Of a DNA stretch of 13,623 nucleotides, positions 1 through 8,400 are shown piece by piece. The stretch is taken from the NCBI GenBank assembly GCA_041665185.1, contig JBAYJH010000112.1, forward strand, positions 1-13,623, written 5' to 3'. The notes under the pieces were generated by a model, which saw nothing but the letters and a program-made list of their open reading frames with translations, was not told where the DNA came from and did not search any database. Source of the stretch: JACRAR01 sp041665185. GTDB lineage: Bacteria; Pseudomonadota; Gammaproteobacteria; Burkholderiales; Rhodocyclaceae. The stretch's first letter is position 1; every line of letters starts with the position of its first letter. The position numbers and the translations under genes are program-made.

Positions 1-1167
1 ATCCTCAACAATCTGGTCAGCAACGCACTCAAATTCACAGACAAAGGTCTCATCGAGATCAGCGCGAAACTGGTGAACCATGGCAGTGGCGAGGATAGAG
101 TGCGTTTCTCGGTGAAGGATACCGGCATCGGCATTTCGCCGGACAATCAGGCCCGTTTGTTCAAGCCCTTCGTTCAGGTTGGCGACGAGACCACGCACAA
201 CTCCGGTGGCACGGGCCTCGGCCTGACAATTTGCCAGCGGCTGGCAAAGTTGATGGGCGGCTCGATCAAGATGGGCAGCGAGCTCGGCACCGGAACGACC
301 ATGATACTCGAGCTGTCGTTACCGATCGCCGATCCGAAGACTCTGGTCGAATCGGACTCGGGAGGCGGCCAAAGCAAACCTAGCTCTGTTCCCATGACGC
401 GCCGCAAGGCACCTGATGTTGCCCATGCCCAAGCGGAGGGTAGCTTGGTGCTGCTGGTCGACGACCACCCGACGAATCGTTCGCTACTTTTGCGTCAGGT
501 GAATATGCTGGGCTATGCCGCCGAATGTACAGAAGATGGTGTCAAAGCGCTGACTCAGTGGAAGTCAGGACGGTTCGGGATCGTCATCACCGATTGCAAC
601 ATGCCGGAAATGAATGGTTACGAACTCGCCCGCGCCATCCGCGAACTCGAGCGTGGGCACGGCGGCAAGCGCATCCCTATTGTCGCCTGTACTGCCATTG
701 CACTGGAAGGCGAGGCTGAGAACTGCTTTGCCGCCGGGATGGACGACTATCTCGCCAAGCCAGTTGGGCTCATGGATCTGGCAAAGAAGCTCGATCAATG
801 GCTGCCGCTGGTCGAATCGACCAGTTCGGTCGATCGTTCGGTGCTCGCTGAGATTACAGGCGGAGATGCGACGATCGAACAGGAAATCCTGATGGATTTC
901 CGACGCATCAACGACGATGACGCCGCCATGCTCCAGGACGCGGTGAACAAACACGACACTCAGCGAGTGACGCTTGCCTCCCACAGAATCAAGGGCGCGA
1001 GCAACACTGTCGGAGCCACCGCGCTGGCCGCAGTCAGCGCCCGCCTGGAGCATGCCGCCAGGGCGGGCGACTGGACGGTGATCGCGGCGGAAATGAAGGA
1101 ATTCCAGCACGAACTGGAACGCCTCAATACCCATTGCGAGGCTGTGGCATGCACATTGCCGAACTGA
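1..1167 (+). CDS. Hybrid sensor histidine kinase, C-terminal part (HATPase-REC-Hpt), 5' partial
   Basis: The frame is open from base 1, so the sensor and dimerisation regions lie upstream of the window; numbering here counts from base 1. The ATP-binding domain shows an N box (LNNLVSNALKFT, 2-13), a D box (DTGIGI, 40-45), an F box (LFKPF, 53-57) and a G2 box (GGTGLGL, 69-75). A receiver domain spans about 150-270, with acidic pair D154/D155, phospho-acceptor D198 in TDCNMP, and K253 in AKP. The C-terminal Hpt domain (about 277-383) carries H328 in the motif SHRIKGAS. The order kinase-REC-Hpt is that of BvgS/EvgS-type phosphorelay kinases, which pass phosphate His-Asp-His to a separate regulator. 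All visible catalytic residues are intact. The stimulus is unknown because the sensor part is missing. The stop overlaps the next gene by 19 nt, implying translational coupling. Confidence 0.93.
   Translation: MLNNLVSNALKFTDKGLIEISAKLVNHGSGEDRVRFSVKDTGIGISPDNQARLFKPFVQVGDETTHNSGGTGLGLTICQRLAKLMGGSIKMGSELGTGTTMILELSLPIADPKTLVESDSGGGQSKPSSVPMTRRKAPDVAHAQAEGSLVLLVDDHPTNRSLLLRQVNMLGYAAECTEDGVKALTQWKSGRFGIVITDCNMPEMNGYELARAIRELERGHGGKRIPIVACTAIALEGEAENCFAAGMDDYLAKPVGLMDLAKKLDQWLPLVESTSSVDRSVLAEITGGDATIEQEILMDFRRINDDDAAMLQDAVNKHDTQRVTLASHRIKGASNTVGATALAAVSARLEHAARAGDWTVIAAEMKEFQHELERLNTHCEAVACTLPN
829..1149 (+). repeat. Paralogous Hpt module, copy 1 (active His)
   Basis: This 107-codon block is the C-terminal Hpt of the kinase. 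It matches the block at 1659-1979 codon for codon without gaps at protein level. His328 (CAC at 982-984) is present. Confidence 0.85.
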
Positions 1168-1991
1168 GATTCCTGGCAGTTGAGGATCACGAATTTCAAC
1201 GCAGTGTATTGTTGAGGATCCTGGCCGGACTCGGCGCGACCAAAGTGGCGGTGGCCGCTGACGGCCGGGAGGCACTGAAAATCGTCATGGCGCCGGAAAC
1301 GCCGATCGATATCATCATCAGCGACCTCGACATGCCGGGCATGGATGGGATGGAATTCATGCGACACTTGGGCAAAGTGGGTATTCCGGTCGCGATCATC
1401 CTCGCCAGCGGGCTCGAGGAATTGCTGCTCGATTCGGCCGAACAGATGACCCGGGATTGCGGCGTCCGGGTTCTCGGTGTGATCGGCAAACCCATCACGC
1501 CGGCCAAGCTGGACGCGCTGATCAGGAACCATACTTTGGTGCTGTCAAGCCTGGCCCGGCGACGGCCGGCCGGCCCACCGTTCAGTCTGGGACTGGCGGT
1601 GGCGGGACTGAAGGCGAAGCTGGTTCGATTTCTTTACGTTGCAAAGGCTGCCGCGCCGATCGATCGATCGGTCCTCAGGGTGATATCCGGAGCCGATGTG
1701 GTGGTCGAAATGGAGATTCTGAGCGAGTTTCGGCGGGTCAACGATGATGATGCGGTCACGCTCAAGGATGCCGTGGAGCGGCACGATATTCGACAGGTCA
1801 CTAGCGCATCCGAGCGTATCAAGGGTGCTTGCCGAACGGTTGGGGCGACCACGTTGGCCGCTGTATGTGAGCGTCTGGAGCGCGCCGGCGACGCCGGCGA
1901 CTGGAAGGCGATCGAGGTTAACATGGGAAAGTTTCGGCGTGAGCTGGAGCGCCTGAATTCTTATTGCGAGGCGGCGACTGCCACGGGCTGA
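1149..1991 (+). CDS. Response regulator with REC domain and degenerate Hpt domain (His replaced by Glu)
   Basis: The product is 280 residues. The ATG at 1149 is preferred over the in-frame TTG at 1134 because GAGG at 1138-1141 lies 7 nt upstream and the REC domain then starts at once (MHIAELRFLAVEDHE). The receiver domain (about 5-125) has E12/D13, phospho-acceptor D59 (SDLDMPGMDG), S87 and K114, so it looks able to be phosphorylated. A linker of about 45 residues leads to an Hpt-like domain (about 171-277) that aligns without gaps to the Hpt of the preceding kinase, with 64 of 107 identities by eye. The expected phospho-histidine is Glu (E222, SERIKGAC), so this domain cannot take part in ordinary phosphotransfer. 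There is no DNA-binding, GGDEF, EAL or HD-GYP output. It probably works with the upstream kinase, perhaps as a phosphate sink, decoy or mimic; that role is inference. Confidence 0.88.
   Translation: MHIAELRFLAVEDHEFQRSVLLRILAGLGATKVAVAADGREALKIVMAPETPIDIIISDLDMPGMDGMEFMRHLGKVGIPVAIILASGLEELLLDSAEQMTRDCGVRVLGVIGKPITPAKLDALIRNHTLVLSSLARRRPAGPPFSLGLAVAGLKAKLVRFLYVAKAAAPIDRSVLRVISGADVVVEMEILSEFRRVNDDDAVTLKDAVERHDIRQVTSASERIKGACRTVGATTLAAVCERLERAGDAGDWKAIEVNMGKFRRELERLNSYCEAATATG
1659..1979 (+). repeat. Paralogous Hpt module, copy 2 (His to Glu)
   Basis: This 107-codon block in the response regulator is homologous to 829-1149 at about 60% amino-acid identity. The equivalent codon of the phospho-His is GAG at 1812-1814. 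Equal length and ungapped alignment point to duplication of the module followed by divergence. Confidence 0.85.
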
Positions 1992-2154
1992 GACGCCTTG
2001 CCTTCCTATCCCGCCCCCTGTTCGCGTTCGACCGATTACAAACGATGACAACCGCAGTAAACGTAAGGGCTCACGAGATGCCCAAGGTTGTTCTTTGTGG
2101 TGAATTGTCGCTGCGAAATCGCATATCATTCAAAGTCGTAGCGCAGTTTTCGAG

Positions 2155-2179
2155 TAGAATGCGTTTTTGGAAGGAAGGA
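2155..2179 (+). promoter_or_regulatory. Candidate guaB -10 element and ribosome binding site
   Basis: TAGAAT at 2155-2160 resembles a sigma-70 -10 hexamer, but I find no convincing -35 at 16-18 nt. Purine-rich AGGAAGGA (2172-2179) ends 6 nt before the ATG at 2186 and supports that start over the in-frame ATG at 2159, which would sit on the -10 element. The rest of the 194-nt gap from 1992 shows no gene, terminator or operator that I can support. Confidence 0.35.
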
Positions 2180-2185
2180 AAGAAG

Positions 2186-3646
2186 ATGCAAGTTCTCCAC
2201 AAGGCGCTGACATTCGACGATGTTCTCCTGATTCCCGCACATTCTTCGATACTGCCGCGCGACGTCAATCTCACCACCAAACTGACGCGCAAGATTCAGC
2301 TTCATTTGCCGCTGGTTTCGGCCGCCATGGATACGGTTACCGAATCACGTTTGGCGATCGCCTTGGCGCAGGAAGGCGGTATTGGCATTATTCACAAGAA
2401 TCTTGCGCCGAAGAGCCAGGCCGCGGAAGTTGCCAAGGTCAAGCGGTTCGAGTCGGGGGTACTGAAGGACCCGATCACCATCGCGCCGACCATGACCGTG
2501 CGTGACGTATTGGCCCTGACCAGGCAGCATAAGATTTCCGGCGTTCCGGTGGTGGATGGCGGACGCGTGGTTGGCATCGTGACTAACCGCGATCTGCGCT
2601 TCGAGATCAACCTCGACCAGCCGGTCATGAACATCATGACCCCTCGCGACCGGCTTATTACCGTCAAGGAAGGTACTTCGACCGACGAGGCCAAGGCATT
2701 GATGCATAAGCATCGGTTGGAGCGCGTATTGGTGATCAACGATGATTTCGAATTGCGCGGCCTGGTGACCGTCAAGGACATATTGAAGTCTTCCGAATAT
2801 CCGTTTGCCTGCAAGGACGAACTCGGCCATCTGAGGGTCGGTGCCGCAATCGGCGTCGGCGAGGGAACCGAGGAGCGTGCTGCAATGCTGGCCGAGGCCG
2901 GGGTCGATGTGTTGGTGGTCGATACCGCCCACGGACATTCCCAGGGTGTCCTGTCGCGAGTCGAATGGGTCCGGAAGAATTTTCCGCAAGTCGAAGTCAT
3001 CGGGGGCAACATTGCCACCGCTTCGGCCGCGAAAGCGCTGGTGGATCATGGGGCCGACGGTGTGAAAGTCGGAATCGGCCCCGGTTCCATCTGCACGACG
3101 CGAATTGTTGCCGGAGTGGGCGTGCCCCAGATCACCGCAATCGATAATGTTTCCAAGGCGCTCGCTGGAACTGGCGTCCCCATGATTGCCGACGGTGGCA
3201 TCCGCTATTCGGGAGACATCTCCAAAGCCATTGCCGCCGGCGCCAATTCAGTGATGCTGGGCGGCTTGTTCGCCGGCACCGAGGAAGCGCCGGGGGAAAC
3301 CGTGCTTTTCCAGGGGCGCTCGTATAAGGCCTACCGCGGCATGGGCAGTCTCGGCGCCATGAAGGACGGTGCAGCGGATCGCTATTTCCAGGACAGCGAC
3401 GCGAATATCGAAAAGCTGGTGCCCGAGGGTATCGAAGGCCGAGTTCCCTACAAGGGACCGGTCATCGCGGTGATCCATCAACTCATGGGCGGACTTCGTT
3501 CGTCGATGGGTTATGTCGGCTGCAAGACGATTGATGAAATGCGCGCCAAGGCTGAGTTCGTTGAAATCACTTCGGCCGGTATCCGTGAGTCGCACGTTCA
3601 TGACGTCCAGATTACCAAGGAAGCACCCAATTATCACGTCGAATGA
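2186..3646 (+). CDS. guaB: IMP dehydrogenase
   Basis: This cytosolic enzyme oxidises IMP to XMP with NAD+, the first dedicated step to GMP. The protein is 486 residues, about the usual bacterial length. It begins in the conserved way (MQVLHKALTFDDVLLIPAHS). The TIM barrel is interrupted at about 93-205 by two CBS domains. The active-site loop holds the catalytic Cys303 (GSICTTR), followed by the flap segment YRGMGSLGAM and a conserved tail (ESHVHDVQITKEAPNY). The frame continues upstream to 1964, but the strong ribosome site and family alignment place the start at 2186. guaA follows after 59 nt, separated by a terminator-like hairpin. Nothing is abnormal in the coding sequence. Confidence 0.97.
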   Translation: MQVLHKALTFDDVLLIPAHSSILPRDVNLTTKLTRKIQLHLPLVSAAMDTVTESRLAIALAQEGGIGIIHKNLAPKSQAAEVAKVKRFESGVLKDPITIAPTMTVRDVLALTRQHKISGVPVVDGGRVVGIVTNRDLRFEINLDQPVMNIMTPRDRLITVKEGTSTDEAKALMHKHRLERVLVINDDFELRGLVTVKDILKSSEYPFACKDELGHLRVGAAIGVGEGTEERAAMLAEAGVDVLVVDTAHGHSQGVLSRVEWVRKNFPQVEVIGGNIATASAAKALVDHGADGVKVGIGPGSICTTRIVAGVGVPQITAIDNVSKALAGTGVPMIADGGIRYSGDISKAIAAGANSVMLGGLFAGTEEAPGETVLFQGRSYKAYRGMGSLGAMKDGAADRYFQDSDANIEKLVPEGIEGRVPYKGPVIAVIHQLMGGLRSSMGYVGCKTIDEMRAKAEFVEITSAGIRESHVHDVQITKEAPNYHVE

Positions 3647-3662
3647 TCATTCCAGTGTTGGC

Positions 3663-3687
3663 AAGGGCGGCGGAATGCCGCCCTTTT
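3663..3687 (+). terminator. Terminator-like hairpin between guaB and guaA
   Basis: A perfect 9-bp stem, AAGGGCGGC (3663-3671) with GCCGCCCTT (3677-3685), has a 5-nt loop and ends in TTTT (3684-3687). This has the form of a rho-independent terminator with a short U-tract. It ends 18 nt before the guaA ATG, leaving no room for a separate promoter. It may therefore act as a partial terminator, attenuator or mRNA-stabilising hairpin that lowers guaA relative to guaB. Confidence 0.7.
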
Positions 3688-3705
3688 GACTTATAGAGAT
3701 TGACT

Positions 3706-5271
3706 ATGGCACACCAGAAGATTCTCATCCTCGATTTCGGCGCCCAGTATTCCCAGCTTATCGCGCGTCGCGTCCGCGAACAGCAGGTGTATTGCGAACT
3801 TCATCCCAACGATGTGTCCGAAGCTTTCATCCGTGAGTTCAATCCGCAGGGGATCATTCTTTCCGGCGGCCCGAATTCCGTCTATGAGAATGAGACGCCA
3901 CGTGCACCGGACATCGTGTTCAAGCTGGGCATCCCGGTTCTAGGCATTTGCTATGGGATGCAGACCATGGCAGAACAGTTGGGCGGCAGGGTAGAAAATG
4001 CCCAGCGGCGCGAGTTCGGCTATGCCGAGATTCGCGCACAAGGCCACTCGAAGTTGTTGGAAGGCATCCAGGATCGTGTCAATGGCGCAGGGCACGGTCT
4101 GCTGGACGTGTGGATGAGCCATGGCGACAAGGTCACCGAGATTCCTCCGGGCTTCAAACTGATTGCCTCCAATCCGGCGACGCCTATCGCCGGCATGGCC
4201 GACGAAACGAGGCGCTTCTACGGAGTGCAGTTCCATCCGGAGGTGACCCATACGCTGCGCGGCAAGGACATCTTTGGGCGGTTCCTGCATGAAATCTGCG
4301 GCTGCCGCGGCGACTGGAAAATGCCCGAGTACGTGACCGAGGCTGTGGCCAGCGTTCGTGCCTTGGTGGGGAAAGACGAAGTGATCCTGGGTTTGTCGGG
4401 CGGCGTAGACTCCAGCGTAGTAGCAGCGCTGCTGCATCAGGCGATCGGCAATCAATTGACCTGCGTCTTTGTCGATAATGGATTGTTGCGACTGAATGAA
4501 GCCGAACAGGTAATGCAGACATTCGCTCGCAACCTGGGCGTCAAAGTCATCCACGTCGATGCGTCGGAGCGATTCCTGGGGCATCTCAAGGGAGTGAGCG
4601 AGCCCGAACAAAAGCGCAAGATTATCGGTCGGGAGTTCGTCGAGGTTTTTCAGGTCGAGGCCGGCAAGTTACCGCAGGCCAGGTGGCTGGCGCAGGGCAC
4701 CATCTATCCGGACGTGATCGAATCGGCCAGCGCCAAGAGCAAGAAGACCCATACCATCAAGAGCCATCATAATGTGGGAGGGCTTCCTGACACCTTGCAT
4801 CTAAAGCTACTGGAACCGTTGCGAGAATTGTTCAAGGATGAGGTGCGCGAGCTTGGGGTGGCGTTGGGATTACCGCACGAAATGGTGTATCGCCATCCGT
4901 TTCCCGGCCCGGGCTTGGGCGTAAGGATACTCGGCGAGGTCAAGAAGGAATACGCGGATTTGCTGCGTCGCGCCGACGCGATCTTTATCGACGAATTGCG
5001 TGCCGCGGACTGGTATGACAAGACCTCGCAGGCTTTCGCGGTATTCCTGCCGGTAAAGTCTGTCGGGGTGATGGGGGACGGCAGGACCTATGAATACGTG
5101 GTGGCCCTGCGTGCCGTGCAGACGCAAGATTTCATGACTGCGCAGTGGGCCGAATTGCCGCACAGCCTATTGGCGAAGGTATCGAATCGAATCATCAACG
5201 AAGTTCGCGGAATCAACCGCGTGGTGTATGACATCTCGGGCAAGCCGCCGGCGACCATCGAGTGGGAGTGA
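3706..5271 (+). CDS. guaA: GMP synthase (glutamine-hydrolysing)
   Basis: The enzyme converts XMP to GMP using ATP and glutamine in the cytosol. The protein is 521 residues, close to the E. coli enzyme. The N-terminal class I glutamine amidotransferase domain has nucleophile Cys82 (GICYGMQ) and H177/E179 (QFHPEVT). The ATP-pyrophosphatase domain begins near 207 with the P-loop SGGVDSS (231-237). The C-terminal dimerisation domain ends in the typical PPATIEWE. ATG 3706 is chosen over the in-frame TTG at 3700 because it matches family N-termini (MAHQKILILDFGAQ) and AGAG at 3695-3698 lies 7 nt upstream. It is probably co-transcribed with guaB through the intervening hairpin. No terminator is evident after its stop. 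Confidence 0.97.
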   Translation: MAHQKILILDFGAQYSQLIARRVREQQVYCELHPNDVSEAFIREFNPQGIILSGGPNSVYENETPRAPDIVFKLGIPVLGICYGMQTMAEQLGGRVENAQRREFGYAEIRAQGHSKLLEGIQDRVNGAGHGLLDVWMSHGDKVTEIPPGFKLIASNPATPIAGMADETRRFYGVQFHPEVTHTLRGKDIFGRFLHEICGCRGDWKMPEYVTEAVASVRALVGKDEVILGLSGGVDSSVVAALLHQAIGNQLTCVFVDNGLLRLNEAEQVMQTFARNLGVKVIHVDASERFLGHLKGVSEPEQKRKIIGREFVEVFQVEAGKLPQARWLAQGTIYPDVIESASAKSKKTHTIKSHHNVGGLPDTLHLKLLEPLRELFKDEVRELGVALGLPHEMVYRHPFPGPGLGVRILGEVKKEYADLLRRADAIFIDELRAADWYDKTSQAFAVFLPVKSVGVMGDGRTYEYVVALRAVQTQDFMTAQWAELPHSLLAKVSNRIINEVRGINRVVYDISGKPPATIEWE

Positions 5272-5377
5272 CGGAAGGGTTCGAAGAATGTCCCTAATTG
5301 TCGAATTATTGGCCGGGGTACAACTGTCGAGCCGCAAACGGTGTGCTCCCCGTGATCGATCAAGGCCCAACATGCCT

Positions 5378-5405
5378 TTGAAGGACTTGGAAAAATTGCT
5401 ATAAA
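5378..5405 (+). promoter_or_regulatory. Candidate promoter for the RCC1-repeat protein gene
   Basis: TTGAAG (5378-5383) and TATAAA (5400-5405) are separated by 16 nt, and TGC directly before TATAAA makes an extended -10. Transcription would start about 45 nt before the ATG at 5458. The rest of the 186-nt gap after guaA holds nothing else that I can support. Confidence 0.45.
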
Positions 5406-5457
5406 GAAACGGTGATTTCCTTTTGGCAGCGACCATTCGCGTGAGAGTGACAATACC

Positions 5458-8400
5458 ATGAAGAATATTTGCTCCTCCGATTCGTTTTTTGCTTTTCTTA
5501 GTCCGGTGCATCCAGGGCATTTCCGAAATCGATGCAGTGCATTGATCCTGCTCTTGTTGTTGCTGACAGCCCAATCTGCCATGGCGGTAACGGCGGGGCG
5601 CTACCACACACTTGCCATCAACTCCGACGGCAGCTTGTGGGCTTGGGGACGGAATAGCGAAGGACAACTTGGCGACGGCAGCTACTTTGCCAGTTACCTG
5701 CCAAAGCAAGTCTCCTCAGGATTTAGCGCGGTGGCGGCGGGCTATAAGCATACGCTTGCGCTCAAACCGGACCATACCCTCTGGGCATGGGGTTCCAACG
5801 CTTTCGGACAACTGGGCGATGGTACAACCACTGACCGCAACATCCCGCTGTCGATCGGTAGTGGGTTTTCGTCCGTGGCCGCGGGCGAGCAGCACACCGT
5901 GGCACTCAAGAGCGATGGTAGCCTGTGGGCGTGGGGCTATAACGCCAACGGACAACTCGGCGACGGGACCACAACCCAGCGTCTATCGCCGCAAAGGATA
6001 GGCACGGACTCGAATTTCGTATCCATTGCGGCCGGCTATCAGCACACGCTCGCACTGAAGAATGACGGCACTCTGTGGGCTTGGGGATATAACAGTAGCG
6101 GCCAACTCGGTGACGGGAGCTCCACCCGCCGGACCAGCCCGGTACAAGTCGGCGCCGGCTTCACTTCGATTGCCGCAGGCCAATCACATTCACTCGCCTT
6201 GAAGGCCGATGGTACTCTTTGGGCATGGGGTTCGGACGGACTTGGGCAGCTTGGTAACGGTACTGCGACTACGACCGCTCAGAATCTCCCGCTCCAGGTC
6301 GGCACAGGATTTGCCCTGGTGGCCGCAGGTGCGGCGCACACGGTAGCGCTTAAGACCGACGGCACATTATGGGCGTGGGGTTATAACAAGGACTATGGTC
6401 AACTCGGCGACGGTAGTCTGGTCAATCAGAGCAGCCCAATACAGATAGCATCTGGCGTCACCTCGCTTGCAGCGGGCGACTCGCACACCTTGGTTTTCAA
6501 GTCGGATGGAAGCTTGTGGGCTTGGGGTGATGACGTCATCGGCCAGCTCGGTGACGGCACGAGCGGAGCAGGAAACAAGCAATCCAGTCCCGTTCAGATT
6601 GCCCTCGCCACGGGGTTTGCTGACAATCAGGCCCCGACCGTTCCTGGCGGTTTGACCGCAACGGCGTCCGGTTCCGCCCAGATCAATCTTGCATGGACGG
6701 CATCTAGCGACAGCGTAGGTGTCGCATCATACAAACTCTATCGGGACGGGATATTGGCCGCGATCCTGGGAAATGTGACCGAAACAGGCGTTGCGGGGCT
6801 ACAGGAATCAACGCCGTATAGTTTTGCATTGGCAGCCTGTGATGAAGCAAACAACTGCTCGTCACAGACAGCGTCGGTCACGGCCACGACGACTAAGGCA
6901 TCCGCAGCCCTGTCCAAAATCGAACTGTCCTGCCCACTTTCAATTACCTCTGGAACATCGGGAATTTGTACTGTCACGGCGACTTACGCCGATGAAACCA
7001 CCAAGGTAGTCACCTCGACCCTATCGTCAAGCGATACCTCGGCGCTTAACGTATCCGCGTCCGATTTGACTGCTGGCAACGTGGCGGCCGATACCGCGGT
7101 TACCGTCACCGCGACCTATACCGAAAATGGCATTGCCAAGACGGCTACCGCATCAGTTACCGTCAACGCCCCCATCGTGACGCCGAGTGGCACGGTGACC
7201 CCGATAACCAAGCCCGAGGACGTGATATCGAACCCCGGCACTGGTGTGAGTGTCGACACCACGGGCGCTCTAGTGGTGACGGACCAGGACCCGACCAAGC
7301 CGATCGTAATCAGTTCTGCGGCGCCGGAAAATGCCCTGGTCAAACTGGAGACGCTCGCACCCGTGAGCTTCACTTCAGGCACGACGACGCTGCAATACAC
7401 GGACCAGGTGGGAGCGGCCCAACTGGTCATCAGAACGGTCAACAACCAGCCTCAACTCGAGGTCGCCAAGGGCACCGTGGAGATTGCCGCTCCCGCGGCC
7501 AACATCACCATTTCCGTGGTGTCGTCCAACCAGGCGACCGTGGGATCCATCGTCACCCAGACGACCGCGGACAAGGTGGTCGTGGAAAAAACGGATACCA
7601 CTTCCGCAGTCTTCGTCGATTCCGGAAGGGTGAATTATCAAGGTCCCGGCGTGACCGCCGCGATTCCGGTGTATCAGGGTGAAAACACCCAACTGGATAC
7701 CACCGGTGCGCTGAATCAGTTGGCCCTGGGTTCCCTGGGAGGGAAAAAGCAGGTGCCCGGGGACCCGCTACCGCTGACTGCGATACCCAGGGACACGGCG
7801 ACCAAGGTTCCCAATCTGGAGGGAACGCTGCCGCGATTCAACAATACGGTGACCTTGCAGGATCTATTGCGCGACATGATCAAGGGATTAATGGAAGACA
7901 CCGCGGGAATCGGGCAAATGACCTATGACAAATCGACGGGTGTGATCACCTATGTCGTCGGGTCAACCACCTACCGCCTGATTGCCCTCGGCGACGTACT
8001 TGTCCAGCTCAACCAGTTCAGCGCAACAAATGTCGCGGCGACGGCAGGGGGAGCGTATACCCTGGCGAGTCGTGGCATCCAGATGAGCCTTTCCGGGGCC
8101 TTGGGGTATTTCAGCGACTTGCAGTCTGCCGTCAAATCCGCTGATGCCGCCGGTACGCTGAATCTCAAGCCTACCGGCGCGATCGAAATACGGCTCGGAG
8201 GGGCGCGTTATGCGGTCATGCCGGGATCCTCAGCCAGCGTGCCCAGCAATCCGACCCTATCAATCGGCTTTGACACGAACGGCGGCAACCTGGTTTTTCG
8301 CGACCATCTCGGTACGCTACAGACCTTGTACCCGGCTTTCCTTGATGTGGACACGGTGACTTCGATTTTCAAGACGGCTATCCCGAGCATCGTTTTGACC

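Noticed and set aside
565..1275. Minus-strand open frame of 236 codons opposite the kinase
   Set aside because: It lies antisense to intact REC and Hpt domains and has no family resemblance.
1656..1671. 16-nt perfect palindrome made of repeated GATC units
   Set aside because: It lies within coding sequence for Pro-Ile-Asp-Arg-Ser, a conserved part of the Hpt module, and is explained by codon choice.
2121..2165. PurR-like operator upstream of guaB
   Set aside because: The AT/GC pattern near 2140-2153 does not match the ANGCAANCGNTTNCNT consensus well enough.
5288..5404. 38-codon plus-strand frame after guaA, beginning MSLIVELL
   Set aside because: It has no clear ribosome site at proper distance, its end overlaps the candidate promoter at 5378-5405, and there is no recognisable product.
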